From positions 1 to 53,025 of the forward strand of contig JAZLJL010000033.1 of assembly GCA_045617845.1 (NCBI GenBank): 53,025 nucleotides of DNA, written 5' to 3'. This document shows, piece by piece, positions 8,461 through 15,740 of this stretch (positions are counted from its first letter, which is position 1; the number at the start of each line of letters is the position of its first letter). The translations under genes were made by a program, and so were the position numbers. The stretch comes from UBA1181 sp045617845 (GTDB taxonomy: Bacteria; Bacteroidota; Bacteroidia; Bacteroidales; Paludibacteraceae). The notes beneath the pieces were generated by a model, which was given only the letters and a program-made list of their open reading frames with translations, was not told the DNA's origin and did no database searches.

Positions 8461-10092
8461 ATGACACAGAAAAAACAAAATTGGGGTTCCCGAATCGGTC
8501 TCATCCTAGCGATGGCGGGTAGCGCCGTGGGCATAGGCAACTTCCTGCGTTTCCCCATCCAAGCCATCCAGAACGGGGGCGGCGCCTTCATCATTCCTTA
8601 CATCGTCTCATTCGTCCTACTAGGACTGCCTCTCGTCATGATCGAATGGTCGACCGGCAAATTCAGCGGTCAAAAGGGGCATCACGCCCCGCCTATGATC
8701 ATCCAAAGCCTCGACAAACACAAGATTTGGAAATATACGGGTTCCATCGGACTCTTCTCCAGCATCATCATCTGTTCCTACTACTGCTACATCGAGAGCT
8801 GGATCCTATCCTACGCCCTCCACTCGGTCATCGGCACGTTCCAAGGGATGACGGAGGCGGAGACCTCAGCGTTTTTCGACACCTACCTGAATTTGAAAGA
8901 ATCCACGTTCGGCATACCGCACGACACGTTCATCAGTTTCATCATCTGCCTAGCGCTGAACATCTACATTCTCAGCAAAGGCATCAGCAAGGGCATTGAG
9001 CGGGTGGCGCTCATCTGCATGCCGCTATTGCTCATTTTCGGTTTGTACCTTGTATTCAAAGCCTACACCATCAAAGCGGGCGTGAACGGGGCGATCTGCA
9101 ACGGAACAGACGCTATCGATTTTCTCTGGACGCCTCATTTCGAGTCGCTTGCCAACCCGAAGATTTGGTTGGCTGCGGCGGGTCAGGTGTTCTTCACGCT
9201 CTCGCTCGGTATGGGCGCCATCCAGACCTACGCCTCTTACATGAAGCGGGACGAGGACATCGCCCTCAGCTCCATGACCTCCGCCTTCACCAACGAGTTC
9301 ACGGAGATCATCATCGGCAGCGCGCTCATCATACCTATCGCGGTAGGTTACTACGGCATCGACAGAGTGATTGAGTTATCCCAAAGCGGAGGCTTCGGCT
9401 TAGGTTTCCGCACCATGCCTTACCTCTTCGGACAATGGGGGGACATCATCGCCTCCATCGCGGGCTTCGCCTTCTTCGGACTTTTGTTCATGGCGGCCAT
9501 TACCTCCTCGCTCTCCATCTCGCAACCTTTCGTCGCCTTTCTCTCCAACGCCTACAACTGGTCGCAACGCAACACCTCCTATGTCTTAGGGGTGATTGTC
9601 TTCCTCATCGCGCTGCCATGCGTACTTTTCTTCGGCAACGGAGTATTCGACGAGTACGATTACTGGGGCGGGACCATCGCCCTCTTCCTCTACGCCACCA
9701 TCGAGACGATAGTATTCTCATGGGTGATGGGCGTGGAGAAAGGCTGGAAAATGATCAACCACCATGCAGACATCCAGATACCCGTATTCTTCAAATACGT
9801 CCTGAAATACGTCACGCCGACCATGCTGATCACCATCTTCCTAGCGGCGCTATTCAAGCCGAAAAACGACGATTGGTCGCTGCTGAGTTTCAGCGGATGG
9901 CCGTTGGACGACACGGCTGTGGTGGCGGAGCTGATGCACCAAGGCAGCAATCCGGGAGACCCGAACACAATCTACATCGACGGCGCGCGCCTTTTCATGC
10001 TCGCCATCATCATACTCATCTGCGTGCTGATCTATCACGCGACCAAGACCCAGAACAAACGTGCTTTAAAACTTAACAAAGAGGAGAAATGA
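8461..10092 (+). CDS. Sodium-dependent NSS (SNF/SLC6-type) transporter
   Basis: A 543-residue polytopic membrane protein of LeuT fold. TM1 carries GSAVGIGNFLRFPI, the unwound sodium and substrate site of the family, followed by the glycine-rich NGGGAF. About 11-12 hydrophobic helices follow. It is expected to import an amino acid or related solute with sodium across the inner membrane; the substrate cannot be read from the sequence. The stop overlaps the start of a tiny membrane ORF (ATGA), as in NSS transporters of the MetP type that need a small subunit. Confidence 0.92.
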   Translation: MTQKKQNWGSRIGLILAMAGSAVGIGNFLRFPIQAIQNGGGAFIIPYIVSFVLLGLPLVMIEWSTGKFSGQKGHHAPPMIIQSLDKHKIWKYTGSIGLFSSIIICSYYCYIESWILSYALHSVIGTFQGMTEAETSAFFDTYLNLKESTFGIPHDTFISFIICLALNIYILSKGISKGIERVALICMPLLLIFGLYLVFKAYTIKAGVNGAICNGTDAIDFLWTPHFESLANPKIWLAAAGQVFFTLSLGMGAIQTYASYMKRDEDIALSSMTSAFTNEFTEIIIGSALIIPIAVGYYGIDRVIELSQSGGFGLGFRTMPYLFGQWGDIIASIAGFAFFGLLFMAAITSSLSISQPFVAFLSNAYNWSQRNTSYVLGVIVFLIALPCVLFFGNGVFDEYDYWGGTIALFLYATIETIVFSWVMGVEKGWKMINHHADIQIPVFFKYVLKYVTPTMLITIFLAALFKPKNDDWSLLSFSGWPLDDTAVVAELMHQGSNPGDPNTIYIDGARLFMLAIIILICVLIYHATKTQNKRALKLNKEEK

Positions 10093-10217
10093 GAACATCC
10101 GTCATATTCATGTTAGCCATTCAAGGGGCGGTAGCCCTCATCACCTGCCTACTCTATCGCAAAGTGCTTACGATGGAGAAAAGGAAGGAGGGGAAGAAGG
10201 GGAAGAAGGAGAAGTAG
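10089..10217 (+). CDS. MetS-like small subunit of the NSS transporter
   Basis: A 42-codon ORF starts within the symporter stop codon (ATGA overlap). It encodes MRTSVIFMLAIQGAVALITC, one membrane helix, followed by a very basic tail (MEKRKEGKKGKKEK). Small single-helix partners of this kind (MetS with MetP in Corynebacterium) are known for NSS transporters. Function is inferred from size, topology and coupling only. Confidence 0.65.
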   Translation: MRTSVIFMLAIQGAVALITCLLYRKVLTMEKRKEGKKGKKEK

Positions 10218-10256
10218 AAGTAGAGGGGAGAACTTTTCATAGCCTGAATTTGATAA

Positions 10257-10531
10257 TTATTTATCTGAATAATGTCCGAGGGCAGATATTATATGAACTT
10301 CTATCACATATTCATGAATCGTATATATCAATCTATCCTTTTGATTTATACACCTAGACCAACATTCGCCATTCAATCCTTTGAGCCTTTCGACCTTTCC
10401 AGTGCCTGTTGTGGGATGTACCATCAATTCATCAAGAAGTTTTACCGCCTTTTGGAAACTCTTGGGGTCATTTTTTTCATATAGGCAAGGTCCGACTTTG
10501 CCTTATCTGAATAAACAAGAATATAACTCAT
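10257..10531 (-). pseudogene. Txe/YoeB-family toxin, frameshifted
   Basis: The frame opens MSYILVYSDKAKSDLAYMKK, then shifts. Adding one base to the seven-A run at about 10472-10478 restores a Txe/YoeB protein: NDPKSFQKAVKLLDEL, then VERLKGLNGECWSRCI, DRLIYTIHE and a GHYSDK end. The family is a ribosome-dependent mRNA endonuclease; its typical C-terminal HY pair is present. The interval is 275 nt, so a 1-nt loss is explicit. The start overlaps the antitoxin stop (ATGA). Confidence 0.75.
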
Positions 10532-10773
10532 AAGCTTTCAAGAAACGCTTTTTGTTCCTCTTTAGAACTTACCACCTTGCAGTTACCTTCTTGAATTTCT
10601 TTTTCGGAATTGGCAACAACACTCCAAATAGACTCTCTTTCCATAGGCTCCTTTAAAATGCACTCTATGTAATTGTTTAAACTACGATTAGAGGCAACAG
10701 CACCTTTTTTTTAAGCATCCAGCAAATCTTCACTGAGTCTTATAGATGTGACTTTTTTCACGTTTGTTGTCAT
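10528..10773 (-). pseudogene. Ribbon-helix-helix-type antitoxin with an in-frame stop
   Basis: The 81-residue frame reads MTTNVKKVTSIRLSEDLLDA, stop, KKGAVASNRSLNNYIECILKE and on to FLESL. The first half is an RHH DNA-binding fold, as in many Bacteroidota antitoxins. Codon 21 is TAA where Leu (TTA) would fit, so one T-to-A change explains the break; no frame change is needed. It precedes and overlaps the toxin. Confidence 0.7.
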
Positions 10774-10798
10774 AATTTTATTCGTATTTGTTTGTGTG

Positions 10799-10806
10799 CA
10801 AATGTA
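10799..10806 (-). promoter_or_regulatory. -7 box for the toxin-antitoxin pair
   Basis: On the minus strand TACATTTG, followed by C, is an exact TAnnTTTG match 25 nt upstream of the antitoxin ATG. It shows the locus kept its promoter after the genes broke. Confidence 0.5.
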
Positions 10807-11030
10807 ATACAAAAGAATACATAAAAAGGAAGATTTTTGTACTTCATGTTGCCACACATAAGTGATATATCACAAACTAAATCCATTTTTTATCAGAGAG
10901 ACAGGAACCGAGGAACGAAAAGGTTATGACAATCTGAAATATCATATCTGAACGATTTCTTGCACGTCTTAAATTTTTTTGTCATTTTGCATTATGTTTT
11001 TAACACCCGCCATTCTTTCTTGAATGGTCT

Positions 11031-11056
11031 GAGCCACTTTTCAGTGGCTCATTTTT
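11031..11056. terminator. Strong hairpin, terminator-like
   Basis: GAGCCACT and AGTGGCTC form a perfect 8-bp stem with a 4-nt loop, followed by ATTTTTT. No intact gene ends here; it may have served a gene now lost. The stretch 10807-11030 shows nothing recognisable. Confidence 0.5.
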
Positions 11057-11064
11057 TGAAGATT

Positions 11065-11284
11065 ATGAAAAAAAAGAGTTACCGTTTATGTTGATGGTTT
11101 CAACTTCTACTATGGGTTGAAAACGCAAAAAAATCGGATTCCCAAATGGAACAAGTCTTATTCTATACCAGACAAGTGGAAACTATAGGGAGAAAATTGT
11201 CAAACAACCAACTTGGTGGGTTTTCCAAAAAATATTATTCTAATTGTACCATTTAATGCTCCATACGAAGCTTTTGCAAGGATT
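11065..11284 (+). pseudogene. Decayed NYN-domain (LabA/DUF88-type) protein
   Basis: From ATG, an eight-A run shifts the frame; one A fewer would give MKKRVTVYVDGFNFYYGLK, the hallmark start of NYN-domain RNases with the VDGFNFYYG acidic site. The frame then stops after DKWKL, and further scraps (TWWVF, then APYEAFARIK) resemble the rest of such proteins in other frames. The MITE at 11285 then cuts the gene. It was probably a predicted nuclease. Confidence 0.5.
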
Positions 11285-11463
11285 AAGATGCTGTATAAAT
11301 TTTTTTATTGGAGATTTTCATGAGAGACTTTTTAGGATGTTTTGATTATTTCCGATAGGAGCAATGGGGTTCCATTGTGACTGAGGAAATGATTAAAACA
11401 GACAAAAAGTATCCATAAAAAGCCCAATAAGAAACTTTTTCGTAAATTTTCAAACAGCTTCTT
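11285..11463 (+). mobile_element. MITE-like repeat, copy A
   Basis: This 179-bp non-coding unit is about 94 percent identical to the reverse complement of 12644-12821 (around ten differences by eye). Its ends are terminal inverted repeats of the form AAGAAGCTGTTTAAAA. The centre is a nested palindrome: GATTATTTCC pairing with GGAAATGATT, enclosing GGAG and CAATGG-GGTT-CCATTG. It has no ORF. The ends resemble those of IS5-group elements, so mobilisation by an IS elsewhere in the genome is likely. Confidence 0.75.
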
Positions 11464-11522
11464 ATATATCATATAAAAAGGACTTCATCCATATAGATGT
11501 GCGAAGTGAGTCTATCAGACAC

Positions 11523-12461
11523 CTATTTCCGAATCACATATATATTTTCAGCTTTACTATATTTGTAGACTTCCGTAGATTGGGAAAACTCTTTTTTTTC
11601 TCCTTCCCATGATTTATGTTGACAGATGACAGTCAAGTCGGGATAACCATCAGTAAAGTTGATGGAATCTAATACATATGAACAACTACACTCACCTCCA
11701 CCTTCTACAGTGTCACCCTTCTCTGTTATGACATCATAACCACTACACCCATCATATTCTATACCTGAATATAGACAATCACCGTCAATTGTGAGATAAT
11801 CTATCTCAGAATGTCCACAGACAGTTTCATCTCCTCCATATCTTGTTATTAGCAATAGAACACCACTATTTCTTAGATTAATGATGTTCATACCGAAAGA
11901 ATTGACTGATTGTTCGTTAATGAATATAAGTGGCTTGGACGCCACTAATTTGTAGCTCGAATCTTCTTGCATCTCGTAAACAAGATATCCGTAGAGCACT
12001 TTTGAATTGCATTCATTGGGTATTGTAAAAAAGTAGATTTTATCTCCAATCTCTTCTTTTATTATACGAAGCGCATCAAAATTCGTTTTGTTCAACATAT
12101 CAGTGTTCTCCATAAGAGAGGCGAAGGTGTCAAAATAATTTTTTAGTATCGAAGGTCCGTCTTTATAATATCCAATAGAATCAGATAGTTCCTTAAAACC
12201 ATCACCAAAAGAGATGATGGAATCTATTACCTCCTTAGGAGCAGGAATGAAATTTTCACCTAGAATAGGATCTGTCATAGTAATAGCATTGGTATCGCCA
12301 ATTGCAGTCAAACTATCAGCAGTGTCGACAACATCCTGCGGAGCGGCGGTTTCTTTTGGAGAACTATTGCATCCAATCATTAAAGCGCCAGCAAACAATG
12401 TGGCAATTATATTTTTTGAAAGCATCCAATATGAGCGGGAATCATTTCTCTTATTATCCAT
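11523..12461 (-). CDS. Predicted surface or periplasmic lipoprotein, family unknown
   Basis: A 312-residue protein with a lipoprotein signal (hydrophobic stretch IIATLFAGALMIGC; Cys at 31 of the full ORF). The Met at 12425 would give a more usual 18-residue signal peptide and is a good alternative start. The mature part opens with a Thr/Asp-rich linker and has several cysteines late in the chain (ECSCSY region) but no domain I recognise. It lies alone between two inverted MITE copies, so it may be transferred or invertible. Confidence 0.75.
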   Translation of the reverse strand: MDNKRNDSRSYWMLSKNIIATLFAGALMIGCNSSPKETAAPQDVVDTADSLTAIGDTNAITMTDPILGENFIPAPKEVIDSIISFGDGFKELSDSIGYYKDGPSILKNYFDTFASLMENTDMLNKTNFDALRIIKEEIGDKIYFFTIPNECNSKVLYGYLVYEMQEDSSYKLVASKPLIFINEQSVNSFGMNIINLRNSGVLLLITRYGGDETVCGHSEIDYLTIDGDCLYSGIEYDGCSGYDVITEKGDTVEGGGECSCSYVLDSINFTDGYPDLTVICQHKSWEGEKKEFSQSTEVYKYSKAENIYVIRK

Positions 12462-12542
12462 TATTTTGTAGGTGTTTAAAGATGAATTAAGGGGATTTCA
12501 ATAAATTGCTTTGTAGTGATTTTGAAGTTTTTGTCAGACAGA

Positions 12543-12595
12543 CTGATGATTTGAGCGAAGGAGCAGTGCGGGCACTGTGACTGAGTGAAAATCAG
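12543..12595 (+). repeat. Solo GGAG-hairpin element related to the MITE core
   Basis: It reads GGAG, then CAGTG-CGGG-CACTG, then TGACTGAG, inside an imperfect CTGAT/ATCAG outer pair. The MITE core has the same order: GGAG, CAATGG-GGTT-CCATTG, TGACTGAG. The flanking words are conserved, while the stem differs on both sides with pairing kept. The rest of 12462-12643 holds no gene. Confidence 0.55.
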
Positions 12596-12643
12596 CAAGA
12601 TGGCGACAAAAGTTCAAAAGCGCACAAATATAAATAAATATTT

Positions 12644-12821
12644 AGAAGCTGTTTAAAAATTCACGAAAAAGTTTCTTATTGGGCTTTTTATGGATACTTT
12701 TTGTCTATTTTAATCATTTCCTTAGTCACAATGGAACCCCATTGCTCCTATCGGAAATAATCAAAATATCCTAAAAAGTCTCTCCTAAAAATCTCCAATA
12801 AAAAAATTTTAACAGCTTCTT
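12644..12821 (-). mobile_element. MITE-like repeat, copy B (inverted relative to copy A)
   Basis: It is the reverse complement of copy A with about ten differences, ends AGAAGCTGTT and AACAGCTTCT. TTA occurs on both sides of the GAAGC...GCTTC termini, consistent with a 3-bp TNA-type target duplication. It interrupts a reading frame whose tail continues at 12823. Confidence 0.75.
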
Positions 12822-12822
12822 A

Positions 12823-12948
12823 ATAATCGGGGAATTTATAGAAGTCCCCTATATCAACCTAAACACTTTCTTCGAAAGTCCTGATGAGGACATGAAAAGA
12901 TTCCTTGAATTGAACGCCGAGCCACCTCCATCTGACGAAAATATCTAA
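12823..12948 (+). pseudogene. C-terminal gene tail truncated by MITE copy B
   Basis: An open frame of about 41 codons runs out of the MITE end: IIGEFIEVPYINLNTFFES, then DEDMKRFLELNAEPPPSDE and a stop. Its normal amino-acid composition suggests a real protein tail. No start codon exists. The family is not recognised. Confidence 0.45.
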
Positions 12949-12977
12949 TAGGGGGGCTTGTCATAAGAAACAAATCA

Positions 12978-13005
12978 CACAACTCTTGTATGTTCAGGAG
13001 TTGTG
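12978..13005. terminator. Terminator-like hairpin after the truncated gene
   Basis: CACAACTC and GAGTTGTG form an 8-bp stem that extends imperfectly outward, with TTGTTTTG shortly after. The rest of 12949-13242 shows no gene apart from the probable leader of the lipoprotein that follows. Confidence 0.5.
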
Positions 13006-13242
13006 CGACTTGTTTTGTGGTTTAGCGGACAGTAATATTTGAAAAATAAACATCATTGATACTTATCAATAAATAAGGGAGGAGGAAATACTTCTGTCAA
13101 CAAACAGGTATAAACAATACGAAATATACTAATTTTGGGAATCATCCTAGTCGTTATAGGGTGTCCATGGCTCTCGTTTTAACTGGTTCGGACGGAGAAA
13201 TGGTAATTTATAGAACCCTCTTAAACGCAAAATATTAGCCTT

Positions 13243-13890
13243 ATGAAACATCTATTTCTATTTAGTTTATTAGCGACTGCAACGCTGTTTTGCGGTTGCG
13301 AAAAGGAGGAGGAGGACGAGTCTTCCAACAAAAGTGAGGATTTAACGGCTGATCCTGTCGCCAGTGTCAAACAGATTGATATGACGGTGATGACACCCAT
13401 TGAGCCTTCATCCTTGGAGTATTTCGACTATGTTGTCCGATACTCGGATAATAACGGGCTGGAGCAGATGGATACGGTTAGAAAAGAAATTTGTGGCATT
13501 GTCGTAGAAGATTGGGAAAATGGCGGATTGTATGAGATAACCCTTGCCCAAACAAACAAAGCCTTTGACAATCATAACTGCTTCGTCAAAACATTCAGTT
13601 ACACATCACTTCCCGTCTCTTCCAATGTGACGGTAGAGCTGCTTCCTAAATGTTCGAAAGAGTCGGTGGTCTCGTTCTCGTTCATCACTCCGAAGCCCTA
13701 CATCTATTCGAACGTCTACTCCTCGGAATCTTCCATACCGAAGGAGAGCATCAACCGGACGTTGGACGGCGTGAATATCATACAGATAGACTCCATGAGC
13801 ATCGAAAGATTCCTTTCCGTTTACGGGAACACATTCACCTCCTGTTGCCAAGTAAAAAACGAAAATGGCATAGACATAACATTCTATTAA
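13243..13890 (+). CDS. Small predicted lipoprotein, family unknown
   Basis: A 215-residue protein with signal MKHLFLFSLLATATLFCGC; C19 is the probable lipidated cysteine, followed by the acidic run EKEEEDESS, which resembles the export signal of surface lipoproteins in Bacteroidota. The remainder is beta-rich with no recognised domain. It stands alone, followed by a bidirectional terminator. Confidence 0.75.
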   Translation: MKHLFLFSLLATATLFCGCEKEEEDESSNKSEDLTADPVASVKQIDMTVMTPIEPSSLEYFDYVVRYSDNNGLEQMDTVRKEICGIVVEDWENGGLYEITLAQTNKAFDNHNCFVKTFSYTSLPVSSNVTVELLPKCSKESVVSFSFITPKPYIYSNVYSSESSIPKESINRTLDGVNIIQIDSMSIERFLSVYGNTFTSCCQVKNENGIDITFY

Positions 13891-13930
13891 CAAACGAATG
13901 GATTTGTCGTTTCAAAAAAACAATCCATAA

Positions 13931-13968
13931 AAAAGCCTCGATACGGTCTTCCCATATCGAGGCTTTTT
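13931..13968. terminator. Bidirectional terminator
   Basis: AAAAGCCTCGATA and TATCGAGGCTTTT form a 13-bp stem with A and T flanks. It separates the convergent lipoprotein gene and outer-membrane barrel gene. Confidence 0.85.
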
Positions 13969-13996
13969 ATTCCACGCAAACCCTAATTATATATTT

Positions 13997-14689
13997 TCAG
14001 CGATTTAAGTCATTTAAAGTATTCTCCGCCACGACATCGTAAGAATCCACCGTCACAGCATCAGAGAACACATAACGCACACCCAACGAGAAGATATTGG
14101 AACGGAACTTGCCGTGGAACTCACGTTCGTCCACGTTCACCAAGTCGAACGCATACCGATAAGCGAAAAGTGCCTTCCAATTTTCGTGGAACTGATAGCC
14201 GAATTCCGTGCCCAACAACATTTCGAGACCTTGATTCATCTCCTTGTTGTCAAGTTCATAACGGAGATGGTTTTCCCCGTTGTAATACAATGTCGGGGTC
14301 TTTTGGCTCAGGAAGAAATCACCTTGGATACCATAAGAGAAGCCAATCCACCAATCAGAGATAGGGAACCGATAGGAAAGCGTAACCGGCAAAGAGAAAT
14401 AGCGGAAACGGCAAGTGCCGGGATTTTCGCCATCCCACAAATCGGTAGGCTCCAACTTATAGCATTTCGTGACATGGGAAGCGCCAAACCCCAAATACCA
14501 ATTAGAGGCGAAATTATAGGAAGCCTTGAATTCGGGGATAAAAGAGGCCGCATTCTTCATATCGAAATAGGTTTCGTCTCCCCTGTTGGAACGAGAGACG
14601 GACGCTCCGAGATCCAAACCGAACTCCCATTGTGCGCAAGCCAATAACGGGGCAAGCGACAATAGCAATAAACTAAAAAGACGTTTCAT
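13997..14689 (-). CDS. Outer-membrane beta-barrel protein, porin-like
   Basis: A 230-residue protein. The signal peptide MKRLFSLLLLSLAPLLACA is cleaved before QWEFGLDLG. Repeated amphipathic strands (FGLDLGASVS, NWYLGFGAS, ALFAYRY, NIFSLGVRYVF) fit a small barrel of the PF13568 type. I start at the second Met (14689) because it sits at the signal peptide; the ORF opens at 14710. The C-terminus has about 20 residues past the last strand. Substrate or ligand unknown. Confidence 0.8.
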   Translation of the reverse strand: MKRLFSLLLLSLAPLLACAQWEFGLDLGASVSRSNRGDETYFDMKNAASFIPEFKASYNFASNWYLGFGASHVTKCYKLEPTDLWDGENPGTCRFRYFSLPVTLSYRFPISDWWIGFSYGIQGDFFLSQKTPTLYYNGENHLRYELDNKEMNQGLEMLLGTEFGYQFHENWKALFAYRYAFDLVNVDEREFHGKFRSNIFSLGVRYVFSDAVTVDSYDVVAENTLNDLNR

Positions 14690-14751
14690 ATAAAAAAACA
14701 ATTTCCACAAAGATAAACAAACAAATGGAGACGGGCACCATCCCAGATTTA

Positions 14752-15657
14752 TTATTTCTTACGGGAGGCAGGGAAAGCGAGCGTTCCACCATCCGAAGAG
14801 ACGGTAAGATGATATTCCGCGCCCTCCACAATCGGGAGATTGAGGCCCTCATGTCCGACCGGCAACCCGAACAACACAGGGTAGCCATAATCCGCGACAG
14901 CATCACGAATCACCTTTTGCGCAGATACCAAGCAAGGATCTTCCGGAATATCAGAAAAGCAACCGACCATCAAGCCAGCCAAATTTCTCAGGACACCGCC
15001 CAAGCGAAGATTATTCACCATTCTATCGATATGGTACAAACGTTCGCCAAGGTCCTCAATAAAAAGAATCTTACCCGACATATCCACATCGAAAGGGGTA
15101 CCTCGCAACGCATATAACAAGGAAAGGTTACCTCCAAAAACAGGAGCGGTCACCTCACCTTCCCTATTGAAAGCGGCAGGCGAATCAACCAGAATCTTCT
15201 TTTCTTTTCCCTTCAGCGCATCCCGTAAGGCGACAGCCGACTCACTGTTCGAAGTGATAGCGCGCGCCATGACGCCATGGATGGAAGAAAAGCCATGCTG
15301 GTGGAAAGCCGCATGCAAGGCGGTAACGTCACTGTACCCGATTACCCACTTCGGTGACTTAGCGAAGGCAGTGAAATTCAAACGATCCACAATACGCATA
15401 CACCCATAACCACCACGGGCGCAAAGGATGGCCGAGACAGAGGGGTCATCCATCGCCTGCTGAAGATCGGCCAAGCGGTCTTCGTCAGGAGCGGAAAATC
15501 TTCCGGACTTTCCCTTCGCCGTGAAACCAACTTGAGGGACAAAGCCCCACTTATGCAAACGGGCGCAAGCGCCATCAACCAAATCCGGATCTACAGGACC
15601 CGCAGGTGAAACAATCGCAATCTTATCACCCTTCTTCAAATATTTAGGCAAAATCAT
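14752..15657 (-). CDS. ldcA: LD-carboxypeptidase (peptidase S66)
   Basis: 301 residues, the usual length. The N-terminus has GDKIAIVSPAGPV and ARGGYGCMRIVDRL. The nucleophile is S109 in GYSDVTALH. The Glu of LFIEDLGE and the His of GLPVGHEG complete the family's Ser-Glu-His triad. It trims the terminal D-Ala from murein tetrapeptides during cell wall recycling in the cytoplasm. It is unusual only in lying between envelope protein genes on the same strand. Confidence 0.92.
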   Translation of the reverse strand: MILPKYLKKGDKIAIVSPAGPVDPDLVDGACARLHKWGFVPQVGFTAKGKSGRFSAPDEDRLADLQQAMDDPSVSAILCARGGYGCMRIVDRLNFTAFAKSPKWVIGYSDVTALHAAFHQHGFSSIHGVMARAITSNSESAVALRDALKGKEKKILVDSPAAFNREGEVTAPVFGGNLSLLYALRGTPFDVDMSGKILFIEDLGERLYHIDRMVNNLRLGGVLRNLAGLMVGCFSDIPEDPCLVSAQKVIRDAVADYGYPVLFGLPVGHEGLNLPIVEGAEYHLTVSSDGGTLAFPASRKK

Positions 15658-15740
15658 ATCAGAATCCTTTCCATCAATTATTCCACAAAATTAATTGTAA
15701 AAATAATAATTTAAAGGGGAAGAGAAGGAAAAAGATAAAA

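Noticed and set aside
10272..10484. A 70-codon plus-strand ORF.
   Set aside because: It is antisense to the recognisable toxin pseudogene and has no homology signal.
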